A stretch of 64,000 nt of DNA from Ideonella_A intermedia_A (GTDB lineage Bacteria > Pseudomonadota > Gammaproteobacteria > Burkholderiales > Burkholderiaceae_C). Under the pieces are notes generated by a model. That model did not search any database, was not told the DNA's origin, and saw only the letters and a list, made by a program, of their open reading frames with translations. A program made the position numbers and the translations under genes. The stretch covers positions 1 to 64,000 of the forward strand of contig CALRPU020000006.1 in assembly GCA_943370175.1 (NCBI GenBank). The letters run 5' to 3'. Of this stretch, positions 43,110-50,710 are shown piece after piece. Position 1 is the stretch's first letter. Each line of letters opens with the position of its first letter.

Positions 43110-43937
43110 TCAGCGGATGGTCAGGGCCGGCGCACCCCACGGGCTGCGCTGCAGCCAGCCGAAAACCGAGTCGACCGTGACGGTCTCGATGCGGTCGCTG
43201 AAGCGCTTGTCGTCGGGGTGGTCGTCAAAGGCCACGTTGGCGGCACTCACCCGCGCGCCCAGCCGGGTCAAGGCGCCCAGCCGCAAGGTGGTGGGCTCAT
43301 AGCCTTGCAGCTTCAGCCAGGCTTGAGCGCGTTCGCGGTTGGTGGCGGCCGGGTCCTGGGCCATCGCCAGGGTTTCGATGGCCCACTGGTTGGACTGCTG
43401 GTAGCGCGTGGACCAGGGGTAGGCGACCATGTTGTACGCCGGCGTGTGCAGCCGCGCCAGGCGACGGTTGTCCTTCAGCACCGGCAGCAGCCGGGCCTGC
43501 AGGTCGGGGGCGAGCACCACCACGCCCGCTTCGAAGTCGAAGAGGTCGTCGAGAAAGAACTCGGCCAGCCCGTGACGGTACAGCGCCGCCTGCGCGCTGC
43601 CGCACTGGTTGAGCTTGTGGGCGACGCGCCAGGTGCCCGGCACGCCATGGCCATCACCCGCCGGGGTGTCTCGGTAAGCCAGGCCCAGGTGCGAGTAGCG
43701 CAGGCCATGGCGCCGCAGGTCCTGCCCAGCGCGGGCCAGCACCACCACCTGCGCGCCGGTGGCGTCGAGCGCCCGGGCGGTGTTCAGGGCCAGCGCCATC
43801 GCGCGCTCGACCGTGGCGGCCGTGGGGGCGCGGGCCTCACACGTTCGGCCGGCCAGGGCCGGGCCGGTGGCACCGGCCAAGGCCAGCGCCAGCGCGGCCG
43901 CGGCCGCCCAGCGGAACGCACCAGCGCGGGCGTTCAC
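43110..43937 (-). CDS. Exported DUF2145 family protein
   Basis: A 275-aa protein with a signal peptide (RWAAAAALALALAGATGPALA) and a mature part matching DUF2145: VVVLARAGQDLRRHGLRYSHLGLAYRD, GTWRVAHKLNQCG, LYRHGLAEFFLDD, and TPAYNMVAYPWSTRYQQSNQW. The pattern of conserved Ser/His/Asn/Cys residues (YSHLG, LNQCG, YNMVAYP) looks like an enzyme of the NlpC/P60-like type, but this is only my reading and no activity is known. The GTG start at 43937 overlaps the stop of the preceding gene (GTGA), so the two are coupled. Confidence 0.75.
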   Translation of the reverse strand: MNARAGAFRWAAAAALALALAGATGPALAGRTCEARAPTAATVERAMALALNTARALDATGAQVVVLARAGQDLRRHGLRYSHLGLAYRDTPAGDGHGVPGTWRVAHKLNQCGSAQAALYRHGLAEFFLDDLFDFEAGVVVLAPDLQARLLPVLKDNRRLARLHTPAYNMVAYPWSTRYQQSNQWAIETLAMAQDPAATNRERAQAWLKLQGYEPTTLRLGALTRLGARVSAANVAFDDHPDDKRFSDRIETVTVDSVFGWLQRSPWGAPALTIR

Positions 43938-44440
43938 CGCGTCACCCGCTCGTTGTAGACCAACGCCGCGCCCACCTCGTTGGGGATGAAGGCGATGGCC
44001 CGACCCGCAGCCGACAGCACCCAGCCCGTGGCCACCGCCGACACCACCACGCCGGCCCCCACCGCCAGCGACGCGCCGCCCGCGGCTGCAGACGCCAGGG
44101 TGACGCTGAGTCGGGCCCCATCGGACGCGCGTTCCAGCACCCACACCGTGCCGGCGGCCGAGGCCTCGACCGCCACCACGGTCAGCACCACGCCGCCGGA
44201 CAAGACCAGGGCCGGCGCCGCCACCGACACCGCGACGGGCAACAGCGACAAGGCGCTGGCGTCCGACGCCGTCGGCCCGTGGGCCCGGGCCGCCGGCAAA
44301 ACCGCGGCCATCGTCAACGCCAGCGCGGCACAGGCAAGGCGGCGGCGCAGGGACAGAGGCCTTGAAAGGGACATTGACGTGGACGCCGACAGGGACGCCA
44401 GCATGGGCGTCGACCGGGGCACTGCAGGGATAGAAGCCAT
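43934..44440 (-). CDS. Exported hydrophobic protein of unknown function, DUF2145 partner
   Basis: A 168-aa protein (if started at 44440) that I do not recognise. A signal-like segment (RRRLACAALALTMAAVLPAARA) is followed by an Ala/Val/Ser-rich part with two or three weakly hydrophobic stretches and the ending AGRAIAFIPNEVGAALVYNERVTR. Start is unclear: ATGs at 44530, 44440, 44404 and 44377 are in frame. It directly precedes and overlaps the DUF2145 gene. It may be a small membrane or periplasmic partner of DUF2145; that is an inference from the overlap alone. Confidence 0.6.
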   Translation of the reverse strand: MASIPAVPRSTPMLASLSASTSMSLSRPLSLRRRLACAALALTMAAVLPAARAHGPTASDASALSLLPVAVSVAAPALVLSGGVVLTVVAVEASAAGTVWVLERASDGARLSVTLASAAAGGASLAVGAGVVVSAVATGWVLSAAGRAIAFIPNEVGAALVYNERVTR

Positions 44441-44555
44441 GGTCCTGATTCCAGGTGAGCCCGGCAGCGCCGGGCGGGGTTGAACATGGACGGCATCATG
44501 TCCAGCCCCCTGACGAGTATCAATCGCCACGGGGAGGGATGCAGCGAACGACGCC

Positions 44556-44580
44556 GAAAGTACCGCCCGGTGATACTTTC
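44556..44580. promoter_or_regulatory. Candidate operator dyad upstream of the XRE regulator
   Basis: Perfect seven-base inverted repeat: GAAAGTA at 44556-44562 and TACTTTC at 44574-44580, 11 bases apart. A further half-site-like GTATCA at 44518-44523 is the reverse complement of TGATAC at 44571-44576. The elements lie in the gap between the exported DUF2145 operon and the divergent XRE regulator, and could serve autoregulation and control of the operon. Confidence 0.55.
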
Positions 44581-44605
44581 AATCTCAACCCACACCCCAC
44601 CCAGC

Positions 44606-45337
44606 ATGAGCAGCAGCCACGCCCTGATTCGCGCCTTGAAGTCCGAGCTGAAGGCCGCCGGCATCACCTACGCCGACCTGGCGCGTCAGCTGGGCATGGC
44701 CGAGTCCAGCATCAAGCGCATCTTCGCCAAGGGCGACATGCCGCTGTCGCGCATCGACGAGGTGCTGCGGGTGCTGAAGCTCGACTTCGCCGAGCTGGCC
44801 CGCAAGGTGGCCGACGAGCAGCCGCTGCGACACACGCTGACGCTGGCGCAGGAAAAGGCGGTGGTGGCCGACCGCCGCTTGCTGTTGATCGCGATCTGCT
44901 GCCTCAGCCAGTGGACCGTCGACCAGATGCTGGCGACCTACACCCTCAACGAGGCCGAGTGCCGTGCCTACCTCGCCGTGCTGGACCGCCTGGGCGTGAT
45001 CGAGCTGCGCCCGCAGAACCGCTACCGCCTGAAGCTGTCCAAGACCTTCCGCTGGCTGCCGCACGGCCCGGTGATGGCCTTCTTCCGCGAGCACGTGGCG
45101 GCCGACTACTTCAACGGCGGCTTCGACGAGGAGGGCGAGCTGCTGATGCTGGTGCACGGCCAGATCGGCCTGAGCCTGGCCAACAGCTTCACCGAACGGC
45201 TGCAGCGCCTGGGCCAGGACTTCGCCCAGCAGCACTTGGCCGACCAGCGGCTGCCCGCCGACCAAAAGCGCGCCTACACGCTGGTGGTGGCCATGCGCTC
45301 GTGGCTGTTCGCGGCGTTCCAGGACCTGAAACGATGA
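44606..45337 (+). CDS. XRE family transcriptional regulator
   Basis: A 243-aa regulator with a Cro/CI helix-turn-helix at residues about 5-60 (GITYADLARQLGMAESSIKRIF). The remaining 180 residues form a helical domain with a winged-helix-like central segment (CRAYLAVLDRLGVIELRP) and no known ligand motif. It is divergent from the exported DUF2145 pair and has a perfect dyad 26 bases before its start. It is convergent with a TonB receptor gene, with a strong hairpin between them. Targets are not known; control of the divergent operon is the simplest reading. Confidence 0.85.
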   Translation: MSSSHALIRALKSELKAAGITYADLARQLGMAESSIKRIFAKGDMPLSRIDEVLRVLKLDFAELARKVADEQPLRHTLTLAQEKAVVADRRLLLIAICCLSQWTVDQMLATYTLNEAECRAYLAVLDRLGVIELRPQNRYRLKLSKTFRWLPHGPVMAFFREHVAADYFNGGFDEEGELLMLVHGQIGLSLANSFTERLQRLGQDFAQQHLADQRLPADQKRAYTLVVAMRSWLFAAFQDLKR

Positions 45338-45372
45338 AGGCCCCGCGCGCCGGTCAGGGCGCGCGGGGCCTT
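45337..45372. terminator. Bidirectional terminator-like hairpin
   Basis: A 15-base perfect inverted repeat (arms 45337-45351 and 45358-45372) with a six-base loop, in the 80-base gap between the convergent XRE regulator and TonB receptor genes. There is no strong T run on either side, so intrinsic termination would depend on the very stable stem. Confidence 0.6.
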
Positions 45373-45417
45373 GGGTTGGGCGTCCGTTCAGCTTGCCGCG
45401 GAACGGACCCCACCGGG

Positions 45418-48168
45418 TCAGAACTGGTACTTCGCCGACACCTGGTAGGTGCGCCCCAGCGGGTTGTGGAAGCGGTCGTCGTAGCCGCGGGCCTGGAAGC
45501 GCGAGGTCTGGTTGGTGAACGGCGGGTCGGTGTCCAGCAGGTTCAGCACGCCGGCCTGCAGCGTCAGGTTCTTGACGCCGCGGTAGGTCACCGAGACGTC
45601 GAAGATCGAGTACGAGCCCACGGTGTTGGTGTTGAACGGCGCCGGCACGGCGTTCTGGTCGCGGTAGCCGCCCACGTAGCGGTTGGTCAGCTGGCCGCTC
45701 CACGACATGCCTTCCCAGCCCAGCGTGGTGACCTGCTGATAACGGATCACCGGGCCGGCGAACTGGGCGTTGTAGTTGCCCACCGGGTTGAACCAGCGGC
45801 CGCCCGGCTCGGTCTGGAATTCGTACTTGGACACGTACGAGCCGCGGGCCGACGCGGTGAAACGCCCGTAAGGCGTGGCGCCGCTGGCCCAGTTGGCCTG
45901 GATGTCCACGCCCTGGGTGCGCACGTCACCCAGGTTGGCGTTGGTGTCCAGGATGTAGGCCAGCGGGTCGCCGCCCGGCGTCTGGCAAGCGCCGATGGCG
46001 GCGCGGCGGTCGGCCGGCGCCTGGCTGCAGCGGATGAACAGGCTGGCGTACTTGGTGGGGTCCGCGAACACCGACTGCTCACCGATGGTGCTGATGGAGT
46101 TCTTCACGTAGTAACGCCAGAAGTCCAGGCCGAAGGAGAAGTTCTCCACCGGCTGCACCACGAAGCCCACCGTCCACGACTTCGACTCCTCCGGCTTCAG
46201 CGCCGTGTTGCCGCCGGTCAGGCGCTGGAACTGGATGCCGCAATCGCGCGAGGGCACCGCGCCGGCCGCCGGCACGCCACCTGGGCACAGCACCGGGTCG
46301 TTGAAGCGCGAGGCCGTGAAGGTGGTGGCGTTGGGCGCGTACAGCTGGGTCAGCGTCGGCGCGGTGAAGCCGGTGTTGATCGAGCCGCGCAGCACCACCG
46401 ACTTGATCGGCTGATAGCGCAGCGACAGCTTGGGATTCACCGTGTCGCCGAAGTCGCTGTAGTTGTCCGCGCGCAGCGAGGCGCCCAGCTCCAGGCCCTT
46501 CATGATCGGCAGGCTCAGCTCGGCGGCCAGCGCGGTCACGTCGCGGTCGCCCTGGCGCACCGCGCCCGAGCCGGCCAGGCCCGAACTGGCGGCCTGGCTG
46601 ACCTTGGCGATGTCGGTGTTGTAGACCATCTTCTCGGTGCGCAACTCCGTGCCCAGCGCCAGCGAGATCGGCCCTCCCGGCAGCCTGCCGAAAGTGCGGC
46701 TGGCGTTCGCGGACAGGCTGCTCAGCGTGGCCTCGCCATCCTGCACCTTGCCCAGCACCTGGTTCTCCTGCAAGTAGGCCAGGCCGGCGGCGGTCTGGTT
46801 GCCGAAGGGGTTCAGGAACGGCGCGCCGTTGAGTCCCGACACGCCATTGCGCAGCGCGACGGTGCGCGGGTAGCCATTCAGAAAATAGTTCTCGACCTTG
46901 GCGTTCGACCACAGCGCCGAGGCCTGGTAATCCCAACCCGCCAAGGTGCCATCCAGCGAGGCGATGAAACGCTGGGTGTTGTTCTCCTGCTCGCCGGAGC
47001 GCGCACCCAGCACCGTGGTGCGCCAGGCAATCGAGATGGGTTGCGTGCGGTTCAGCGCCGGGTCGGTGATCGGCGTGATGCCGTTGCCCGGGTAGAACGG
47101 GCTGGTCGGGAACATCGTCAAGCCGCCCTCGGGCGACGGGGCGATCTGGGTTTGCACCACGTTGCGCGACTTGAAATACTCCACCGACGCCGTGTGGCTC
47201 GGGTTCAGCACGAGGCTGCCCTTCAGGAACACCGAGGCCTGATCCTGGTTGGGCACGGTCTGGGTGAAGCCCTGGGTGTCCGCGCCGCAGCGGTTGGTGC
47301 CCAGGCCGACGACCGGCTGCGGGGCAAACAGCGAGGTGGGCGGCGCGCAGTTCGGCAGCGACGGGTTGGTGTTGGCGATCACCGTGGTGGTGCCGACCGT
47401 CTGGCTGTAGTTGGCGGGGAAGGTCGTCGGGCTCAGGCCATTGAAGCCGAGCGCGGGCAGGTAGGACGTCGACGAAAACGCGCGTTCGGTGCCGAGCATC
47501 GGCTTCTGCTGACGCAGGCTCACGCCGGCATACACGTTCCAGCCCTGGGTCGACAGGTCGCCCAAGCCGAACAGCAGGCTGCCGGTGGTGATGTCGCCAC
47601 CGCGGCCGGTGGGGGCCTGGGTCTGGATGCCGACCTCGGCGCCCTTGTAGTCCTTGCGGGTGATGAAGTTGATCACGCCAGCGATGGCGTCGGTGCCGTA
47701 GGTGGCGGAGGCGCCGTCCGGCAGGGTTTCAATGCGTTCCACCGCCGACAGCGGCAGCGTGTTCAAGTCCACCGCGACACTGGCGAACGGGTTGGCCACG
47801 ACGCGCTTGCCGTTGAGCAGCACCAGCGTGCGCTGAGCGCCGAGCGAGCGCAGGTCGGCGTAAGCCGCTGCCCCATTGGTGCCACTGACCGACCCCGAGG
47901 TCACCGTGCCGCCCTGGGCCTGGGTGATGAACTTGATCGCCTGTTCGGCGTTGGTCACACCCGCCTTCTGCAACTCGTCGATCTTGATCGTGACCACGGG
48001 CACCGAACCCTCGCCTTCGATGCGCCGGATCAAGGAGCCGGTCACTTCGACGCGGTCGAGGGCTTGTTGAGCGTAGGCCACGCCGCCGCTGAGGGCCGCC
48101 AGGGCAGCGAGCGAGGCGGAGTGGATGCGGTTGCGCCGGAGGCCGCGTTGGGCAAAGGTTTTCAGCAT
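45418..48168 (-). CDS. TonB-dependent outer-membrane receptor (1)
   Basis: A 916-aa receptor. Signal peptide MLKTFAQRGLRRNRIHSASL... ending at AYAQQ; a plug domain follows (RVEVTGSLIRR, then LRSLGAQRTLVLLNGKRV, VERIETLPDGASATYGTDAI, GVINFITRKDY); then a large 22-strand barrel ending in aromatic Phe (YQVSAKYQF), the usual signal for outer-membrane insertion. Receptors of this subfamily (no N-terminal signalling domain) are common in oligotrophic proteobacteria and are often linked to peptides or plant-derived compounds; the ligand is unknown. It shares a divergent regulatory region with the S9 peptidase. Confidence 0.93.
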   Translation of the reverse strand: MLKTFAQRGLRRNRIHSASLAALAALSGGVAYAQQALDRVEVTGSLIRRIEGEGSVPVVTIKIDELQKAGVTNAEQAIKFITQAQGGTVTSGSVSGTNGAAAYADLRSLGAQRTLVLLNGKRVVANPFASVAVDLNTLPLSAVERIETLPDGASATYGTDAIAGVINFITRKDYKGAEVGIQTQAPTGRGGDITTGSLLFGLGDLSTQGWNVYAGVSLRQQKPMLGTERAFSSTSYLPALGFNGLSPTTFPANYSQTVGTTTVIANTNPSLPNCAPPTSLFAPQPVVGLGTNRCGADTQGFTQTVPNQDQASVFLKGSLVLNPSHTASVEYFKSRNVVQTQIAPSPEGGLTMFPTSPFYPGNGITPITDPALNRTQPISIAWRTTVLGARSGEQENNTQRFIASLDGTLAGWDYQASALWSNAKVENYFLNGYPRTVALRNGVSGLNGAPFLNPFGNQTAAGLAYLQENQVLGKVQDGEATLSSLSANASRTFGRLPGGPISLALGTELRTEKMVYNTDIAKVSQAASSGLAGSGAVRQGDRDVTALAAELSLPIMKGLELGASLRADNYSDFGDTVNPKLSLRYQPIKSVVLRGSINTGFTAPTLTQLYAPNATTFTASRFNDPVLCPGGVPAAGAVPSRDCGIQFQRLTGGNTALKPEESKSWTVGFVVQPVENFSFGLDFWRYYVKNSISTIGEQSVFADPTKYASLFIRCSQAPADRRAAIGACQTPGGDPLAYILDTNANLGDVRTQGVDIQANWASGATPYGRFTASARGSYVSKYEFQTEPGGRWFNPVGNYNAQFAGPVIRYQQVTTLGWEGMSWSGQLTNRYVGGYRDQNAVPAPFNTNTVGSYSIFDVSVTYRGVKNLTLQAGVLNLLDTDPPFTNQTSRFQARGYDDRFHNPLGRTYQVSAKYQF

Positions 48169-48535
48169 CAGGGTCCCTTGTTAGGTCGACTCGGTGGGGT
48201 GACTGGGTTGGAACTGACGACGTCAATCCCCCTCAGTTTGTGAATCAATGTTGCTGTCGTCACATCCCGTCGTCAAACCTCGCATTGGCGAATCGCGCAA
48301 GAACTGAGCCTGAATGTGCCCAATCCGCCACACTTTCGAGCCACCCGTCAGGGCTTACCCCGATCGAACCGCCACCACGGGCGCGCCCTCCATGGGGGCA
48401 CGCATGGCATGGGCGTTGCTCGCACGTAAACTTGTTGGGCGATGTGGCCAACCACACGAGACCGCATCGCTTCGACGGCAAGCCGACCCCTGGCCTGTCA
48501 CTTTTTCTCGGTCTCACACCCCTCTCGGAACCGAC
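48169..48535. promoter_or_regulatory. Divergent regulatory gap, TonB receptor 1 / S9 peptidase
   Basis: A 367-base gap without a supported gene. It holds the start regions of two divergent genes. Inverted repeat TGAC-GAC-GTCA lies at 48215-48225, inside or next to the receptor promoter region on the minus strand (a TTGACG reading of the same bases could be a -35). The stretch 48230-48300 is less GC-rich than the surroundings. The open frames crossing it are shadows of neighbouring genes. Confidence 0.4.
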
Positions 48536-50581
48536 ATGCTCAAGACCTTCCTCGGCCTGTCTGCATCGCTGATGTTCGCAGGCGCTGCCTTGGCCCAGAC
48601 CGGCCAGGCCCCTGCACCGACCTCGGCCAGCCAGGCGCCCTTTCCGATCAAGGACTACATGCGCTACCCGGACTTCAGCACCCCAGTGCTGTCGCCGAAT
48701 GGCCAGTACCTGGCCGTGCTCGTGCCAGTGAAAGACAAGTTCAATCTGGCGGTGCTGGACCTGGGCACCCGCAAGATCAATGTGCTCACGAGCATCGAGG
48801 CCTTCGACGTGCGCAACCCGCAATGGGTGGGCAACGATTACCTGATCTTCACGATGGGCCAGCTGAACTCGCCGTCCGGTCCGGGGCAGTTCGATGGCGG
48901 CGGCTTGTTCATGGTCGCCCGCGATGGCAAGTCGTCTCGCGGGCTGGCGCCAACCGTGCGTGAAATGCGCAACTCGGGACAGCGCGCGGGGCGCGGGATG
49001 TACCCCATCGCCCGAATTCCGGGCAGCAGCACGGAAGTGTTGATCGCCGGCAACCTCCGCTCGGGCGACTCCAGCGACGTCTACCGCCTGGACGTGACGA
49101 CGGGCAAGACCACCCTGGTCAGCGTGGACCGCCCGCCGCGCGTGAACGGTTGGGTCCTCGATCGCAACCTCGTGCCGCGGGTCGCCATTTCCAGCGTCAA
49201 GGACGAACTGGAATCGATCGTCCATTTCCGCGAAACGGAAACCAGCCCGTGGGTCGAGTTGACCCGCATCAAGGGCTCGTCGATGACGGGCGGTGCCGAC
49301 AAATTCGTGCCGCTGGCCTTCGACGAAGACAACAAGAACCTGCTGGTGGCGAGCAATGAGGGCCGCGACACGACGGCCATCTTCCGTTACGACGTCGCCG
49401 CCAAGAAGCTGGGCGAAATCGTGGCATCGCACCCGCGGTTTGACATGGGCGTGGACGCCATGGGCCAGCTGGTCAACGGCCTGGAGCTGTCAGAAAAGGA
49501 CCGTTCGGTGCTGGGCTACTCGGTCAATGCCGAGCGGCCGCAGCAGGTGTGGACCAACGAAAGCTGGGCCAAGGTGCAGGCCATGGTGGACGGCGCGCTG
49601 CCCAACCGCGTCAACAAAATCCAGCGCACCTACTCCGACAAGAGCCTGATCACCTCGTACAGCGACCGCAGCTCGCCCGAGTATTTCCTGCTCGACGAGT
49701 CCAAGCGCACCATCGAGGAAGTCGCCAAAGGCATGTCGTGGTTGACCGACAAGCACCTGGTGGAACAGCGCAGCTTCATCCTGAAGACGCGCGACGGCCT
49801 GGAAATTCCCTCTTATTACTTCCTGCCGGCCAACTACAAGCCGGGCGACAAGCTGCCCACGGTCGTGCACATCCACGGCGGACCGTTCGCCCGCGCCGAC
49901 AGCTGGGGCCCGCTGTGGCTGGGCGGCTTTGGCGTGGCCGAGGGCCAATTGCTGGCCTCGCGCGGCTATGCGGTGGTCGTGCCGAACTTCCGCGTGACGC
50001 CCGAAATGGGCAAGAAGATCTACCTGGCCGGCTACAACGCCATCGGCCGGCAGATGTCGGAAGACCACGAGGACGCCGCGAAGTGGGCGGTAGACCAGGG
50101 CTTCGCGGACCCGCAGCGCATGTGCATCTCGGGCGCCAGCTACGGTGGCTACGCCACGTTGCAAGCGCTGGCGAAGACGCCGGACCTGTTCAAGTGCGGC
50201 GTGGCAGGCCTGTCGGTCACCGACCTGGACCGGCAACTGACCTCGACCGCCGGCGACACGGCCTACAACACGGCGGGCCAGAAGTACTGGCGCGAGATCA
50301 TCGGCGAGGACAAGGCCCCGGGCACGGCCAAGGCGGTGTCACCCCTGACCAACGCCAACAAGATCAAGGCGCCCGTGTTCTTCTACGCCGGTGCCGACGA
50401 CATCCGCACCCCGCTGGAGCAGACCAACCTGATGGTCGATGCGCTTCGCCGCAACGGCCAGCAGCCTGAGGTGCTGATCAAGAAGGAAGAGGGCCACGGC
50501 TTCGGGCGGCTGGAGAACCGGATCGACATGTACGAGAAGATCCTGAAGTTCCTCGACACCCACATCGGCAGCAAGAAGTAA
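48536..50581 (+). CDS. Exported S9 family peptidase (acylaminoacyl/dipeptidyl-peptidase type)
   Basis: A 681-aa alpha/beta hydrolase peptidase. It has a signal peptide (MLKTFLGLSASLMFAGAALAQ), an N-terminal beta-propeller domain (about 40-420), and a C-terminal catalytic domain: nucleophile Ser535 in CISGASYGGYATL, Asp621 or Asp622 in AGADDIRTP, and His654 in EGHGFGRLEN. The oxyanion-side HIHGGPFARAD is present. Such enzymes trim oligopeptides in the periplasm. It is divergent from one TonB receptor and convergent with another, which points to peptide uptake and degradation. Confidence 0.93.
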   Translation: MLKTFLGLSASLMFAGAALAQTGQAPAPTSASQAPFPIKDYMRYPDFSTPVLSPNGQYLAVLVPVKDKFNLAVLDLGTRKINVLTSIEAFDVRNPQWVGNDYLIFTMGQLNSPSGPGQFDGGGLFMVARDGKSSRGLAPTVREMRNSGQRAGRGMYPIARIPGSSTEVLIAGNLRSGDSSDVYRLDVTTGKTTLVSVDRPPRVNGWVLDRNLVPRVAISSVKDELESIVHFRETETSPWVELTRIKGSSMTGGADKFVPLAFDEDNKNLLVASNEGRDTTAIFRYDVAAKKLGEIVASHPRFDMGVDAMGQLVNGLELSEKDRSVLGYSVNAERPQQVWTNESWAKVQAMVDGALPNRVNKIQRTYSDKSLITSYSDRSSPEYFLLDESKRTIEEVAKGMSWLTDKHLVEQRSFILKTRDGLEIPSYYFLPANYKPGDKLPTVVHIHGGPFARADSWGPLWLGGFGVAEGQLLASRGYAVVVPNFRVTPEMGKKIYLAGYNAIGRQMSEDHEDAAKWAVDQGFADPQRMCISGASYGGYATLQALAKTPDLFKCGVAGLSVTDLDRQLTSTAGDTAYNTAGQKYWREIIGEDKAPGTAKAVSPLTNANKIKAPVFFYAGADDIRTPLEQTNLMVDALRRNGQQPEVLIKKEEGHGFGRLENRIDMYEKILKFLDTHIGSKK

Positions 50582-50608
50582 GTCGGCGCCAACCGGTCGC
50601 CACCAAAG

Positions 50609-50648
50609 AAAAAACCCCGGGCCGCGAAAGCGGCACCGGGGTTTTTTT
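50609..50648. terminator. Bidirectional rho-independent terminator
   Basis: Stem AAAACCCCGG-GCCGC, loop GAAA, closing GCGGC-(A)-CCGGGGTTTT with T runs on both sides, placed between the convergent S9 peptidase and TonB receptor 2 genes. Works for both transcripts. Confidence 0.9.
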
Positions 50649-50710
50649 GGGGCACTGCGCTGGAGGCGCGTCCGGGTTGCCCTGCAGCAACCCGGCGGCC
50701 TCGGCGTGAA

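Noticed and set aside
44455..48243. 1262-codon open frame on the plus strand
   Set aside because: Mostly antisense to TonB receptor 1; Gln/Arg/His-rich composition typical of a shadow frame in GC-rich DNA; its first part also overlaps the XRE gene in another frame.
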